From: Acidobacteriota bacterium
Lineage (GTDB): Bacteria; Actinomycetota; Acidimicrobiia; Spongiisociales; UBA5794
NCBI GenBank assembly: GCA_022562055.1
Contig: JADFQA010000002.1
Location: 1 to 64,000, forward strand
Length of the DNA stretch: 64,000 nucleotides
Reading direction: 5' to 3'
In this document: positions 63,601-64,000 of the stretch, piece after piece
Layout of the letters: each line of letters begins with the position of its first letter
Position numbering within the stretch: position 1 is the stretch's first letter
Made by a program: the position numbers and the translations under genes
The notes under the pieces: model-generated
Database searches by the model: none
What the model saw: the letters and a program-made list of their open reading frames with translations, nothing else
Told to the model about the DNA's origin: nothing

Positions 63601-64000
63601 TGAGACGGCGCTCTTCCGCCGTGTACCCAAACACGCGACTCAGTTTGGTGGCGTCGTAACGCTCGTCCTGTTCAGCGTCGAACGGGTCCTGAACGTAACG
63701 CGTCTCGGTCGTGATCCACTCTGCGTATGGCGCCGCCGCCGCGAGGTGCGCGTGGGTCTCGTCGGCGAACATGACCCGGCCGTCCTCGAGGTCGATCAGC
63801 AGTATGTCACCAGGTCCGAGTTGACCGGTAGCTACCGCCTCGATTTCATCCGCTGGAGACACGCCGGCTTCGGATGCGACGATGATGACGTCTTCAGTCA
63901 AGGTCCACCGAACCGGCCTAAGCCCGTTGCGATCGAGCCCAGCCATCAGCTGGACGCCGTCGCTCGCGGCGATCGCGGCCGGACCATCCCACGGCTCGGT
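60614..64000 (-). CDS. gltB: Glutamate synthase large subunit (5' end outside window)
   Basis: The frame is open to the window edge, so the N-terminal glutaminase domain and start are missing; about 1,128 residues are seen. Visible are the central domain (TEPWDGPAAIAASDG, MAGLDRNGLRPVRW), the FMN-binding synthase domain (SNSGEGGEDPERYG, GGTGASPLASIKHAG), the 3Fe-4S cysteines in CKMVRQCHLNTCPVG, and the C-terminal beta-helix (GGELFIAGSVGQRF, GGTVVCLGPVGRNVAAGMTGG). It makes two glutamates from glutamine and 2-oxoglutarate. No small subunit follows it downstream. Confidence 0.95.
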   Translation of the reverse strand, partial: TEPWDGPAAIAASDGVQLMAGLDRNGLRPVRWTLTEDVIIVASEAGVSPADEIEAVATGQLGPGDILLIDLEDGRVMFADETHAHLAAAAPYAEWITTETRYVQDPFDAEQDERYDATKLSRVFGYTAEERRLILQPMAQGTDPMLSMGHDTGLAALSELPQRLPRYFHQAFAQVTNPPMDPIRERHVMSLRTYVGRRGSLLEETAQQAHMLELGSSVLSNAELQALTGDSDEKFKSHVIDITYLSSGGSEALVKALEDICQAATNAVNDGATILVVTDMGVTIDRAPVPVLAAVGAVHHRLIAEGLRLHASIIAVSGEPRDAHDFACLIGVGASAVYPYLAIEQVRAMAADGTIDVGPIEAQENYRRSLETGLLKIMSKMGICTIASYRGSELFETIGLDDEVIDMAFRRVQHRVGGFGWDRIAADIAVRHDEYEDGDEEIGGYYKHRRGGAHHIAGPRAVLALQKAVRSDDVEQWDKYLSVVQDERPVLEIRDLLEIRPVGSPVPIEEVEPIERIMRRFTTAAMSLGALSVETHETLAEAMNYIGGLSNSGEGGEDPERYGTSKNSRIKQVASGRFGVTPGYLSSAEEFQIKMAQGSKPGEGGQLPGHKVTPDIAALRHTLAGITLISPPPHHDIYSIEDLAQLIYDLKTFAPLTRVSVKLVSGPGVGTIAVGVAKALADGVTISGSAGGTGASPLASIKHAGSPWELGLAEAHQALVHNGLRSGLSVETDGGMRTGRDVIVAALLGADRYGWGTVPLLALGCKMVRQCHLNTCPVGITTQREDLRAKYTGSVDQIISLFRHVAAEMRAHLAAMGARTIAEIIGRADLLAPLNDKDAVATAFVARLERSDFSSNRHFKNVARSNVGELLAVEGRRAVARGTSVELAYPIGNTDRAMGTRLSGEIAKLTNGLGAAEGTVTVQLSGTAGQSFGAFLSPGISMHLLGTANDYVGKGMGGGVMSIAPHRSEDSRVQGAGNACLYGATGGELFIAGSVGQRFAVRNSGATTVVEGMSDHGCEYMTGGTVVCLGPVGRNVAAGMTGGVLFVWDPQSTLRLHIAPTAAEPGPLSKSDADELQQILARHVALTASETGADLLAEWESSVREFSVIRPVAPAWVDPLAIISETVA

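Noticed and set aside
1-64000. tRNA, rRNA, CRISPR array, insertion sequence or prophage
   Set aside because: Intergenic regions were read for cloverleaf, repeat-spacer and transposase signals by eye; none was found, though a weak tRNA could be missed without a covariance search.

Overview
The window looks like a high-GC actinobacterial chromosome, probably an Acidimicrobiia-like Actinomycetota lineage. Pointers are a NucS endonuclease, an LpdA-type flavoprotein reductase, a mycobacterial-style acyl-CoA carboxylase pair with a stand-alone biotin ligase, a luciferase-like (LLM) oxidoreductase, a SUF system with SufU and a small Rieske protein, and secreted proteins with Thr-rich linkers. The taxonomic placement is inference; there is no rRNA gene to check it against. 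I see no tRNA, rRNA, CRISPR array, transposase or phage gene.

Layout. 1-9.4 kb: the end of a Thr-rich surface protein, a dienelactone-hydrolase-like protein, biotin ligase, both subunits of a propionyl-CoA-type carboxylase, a start-less fragment of a secreted protein, LpdA, and the catalytic subunit of a methylmalonyl-CoA-type mutase; together a propionyl-CoA to succinyl-CoA module. 9.4-12.5 kb: a bifunctional penicillin-binding protein with PASTA domains and a small unknown gene preceded by a long inverted repeat. 12.6-23.7 kb: a respiratory molybdoenzyme cluster. It has a Tat-exported catalytic subunit, a four-cluster ferredoxin subunit, an NrfD-like membrane subunit, a small membrane protein, a TorD-like chaperone and an extra polyferredoxin. 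It is followed by a NarX/NarL-like two-component system and a rhodanese-MoeB protein for cofactor sulfur chemistry. 23.7-29.3 kb: CAP-domain secreted protein, leucyl aminopeptidase, small membrane protein, transketolase, MscS-like channel. 29.3-35.1 kb: a lipoate/2-oxoacid dehydrogenase operon (Lpd, E2, a LipB-LipA fusion) ending in a frameshifted Xaa-Pro peptidase gene. 35.1-41.6 kb: small unknown proteins, a DsbB/thioredoxin-like pair, acyl-CoA dehydrogenase, metallo-beta-lactamase-fold hydrolase, LLM oxidoreductase. 41.7-44.2 kb: sufC-sufS-sufU. 44.2-51.6 kb: MFS transporter, fumarase, a divergent ArsR/flavoprotein pair, sirtuin, carbonic anhydrase and unknown membrane proteins. 51.7-59.9 kb: a second sufC, Rieske, sufD, uracil-DNA glycosylase, a glycoside-hydrolase-like lipoprotein, a sigma factor, NucS and sufB. 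60-64 kb: MsrB and most of the glutamate synthase large subunit, which runs off the window.

The most interesting points are the single-chain LipB-LipA fusion; a SUF pathway split over three loci with two SufC paralogues and a shared 14-base motif upstream of two of them; a molybdoenzyme whose Fe-S motif lacks its second cysteine, with its own sensor and an extra polyferredoxin; a rhodanese-MoeB protein with reversed domain order behind a well-paired leader hairpin; a one-base frameshift in the peptidase gene; and several long inverted repeats between genes.
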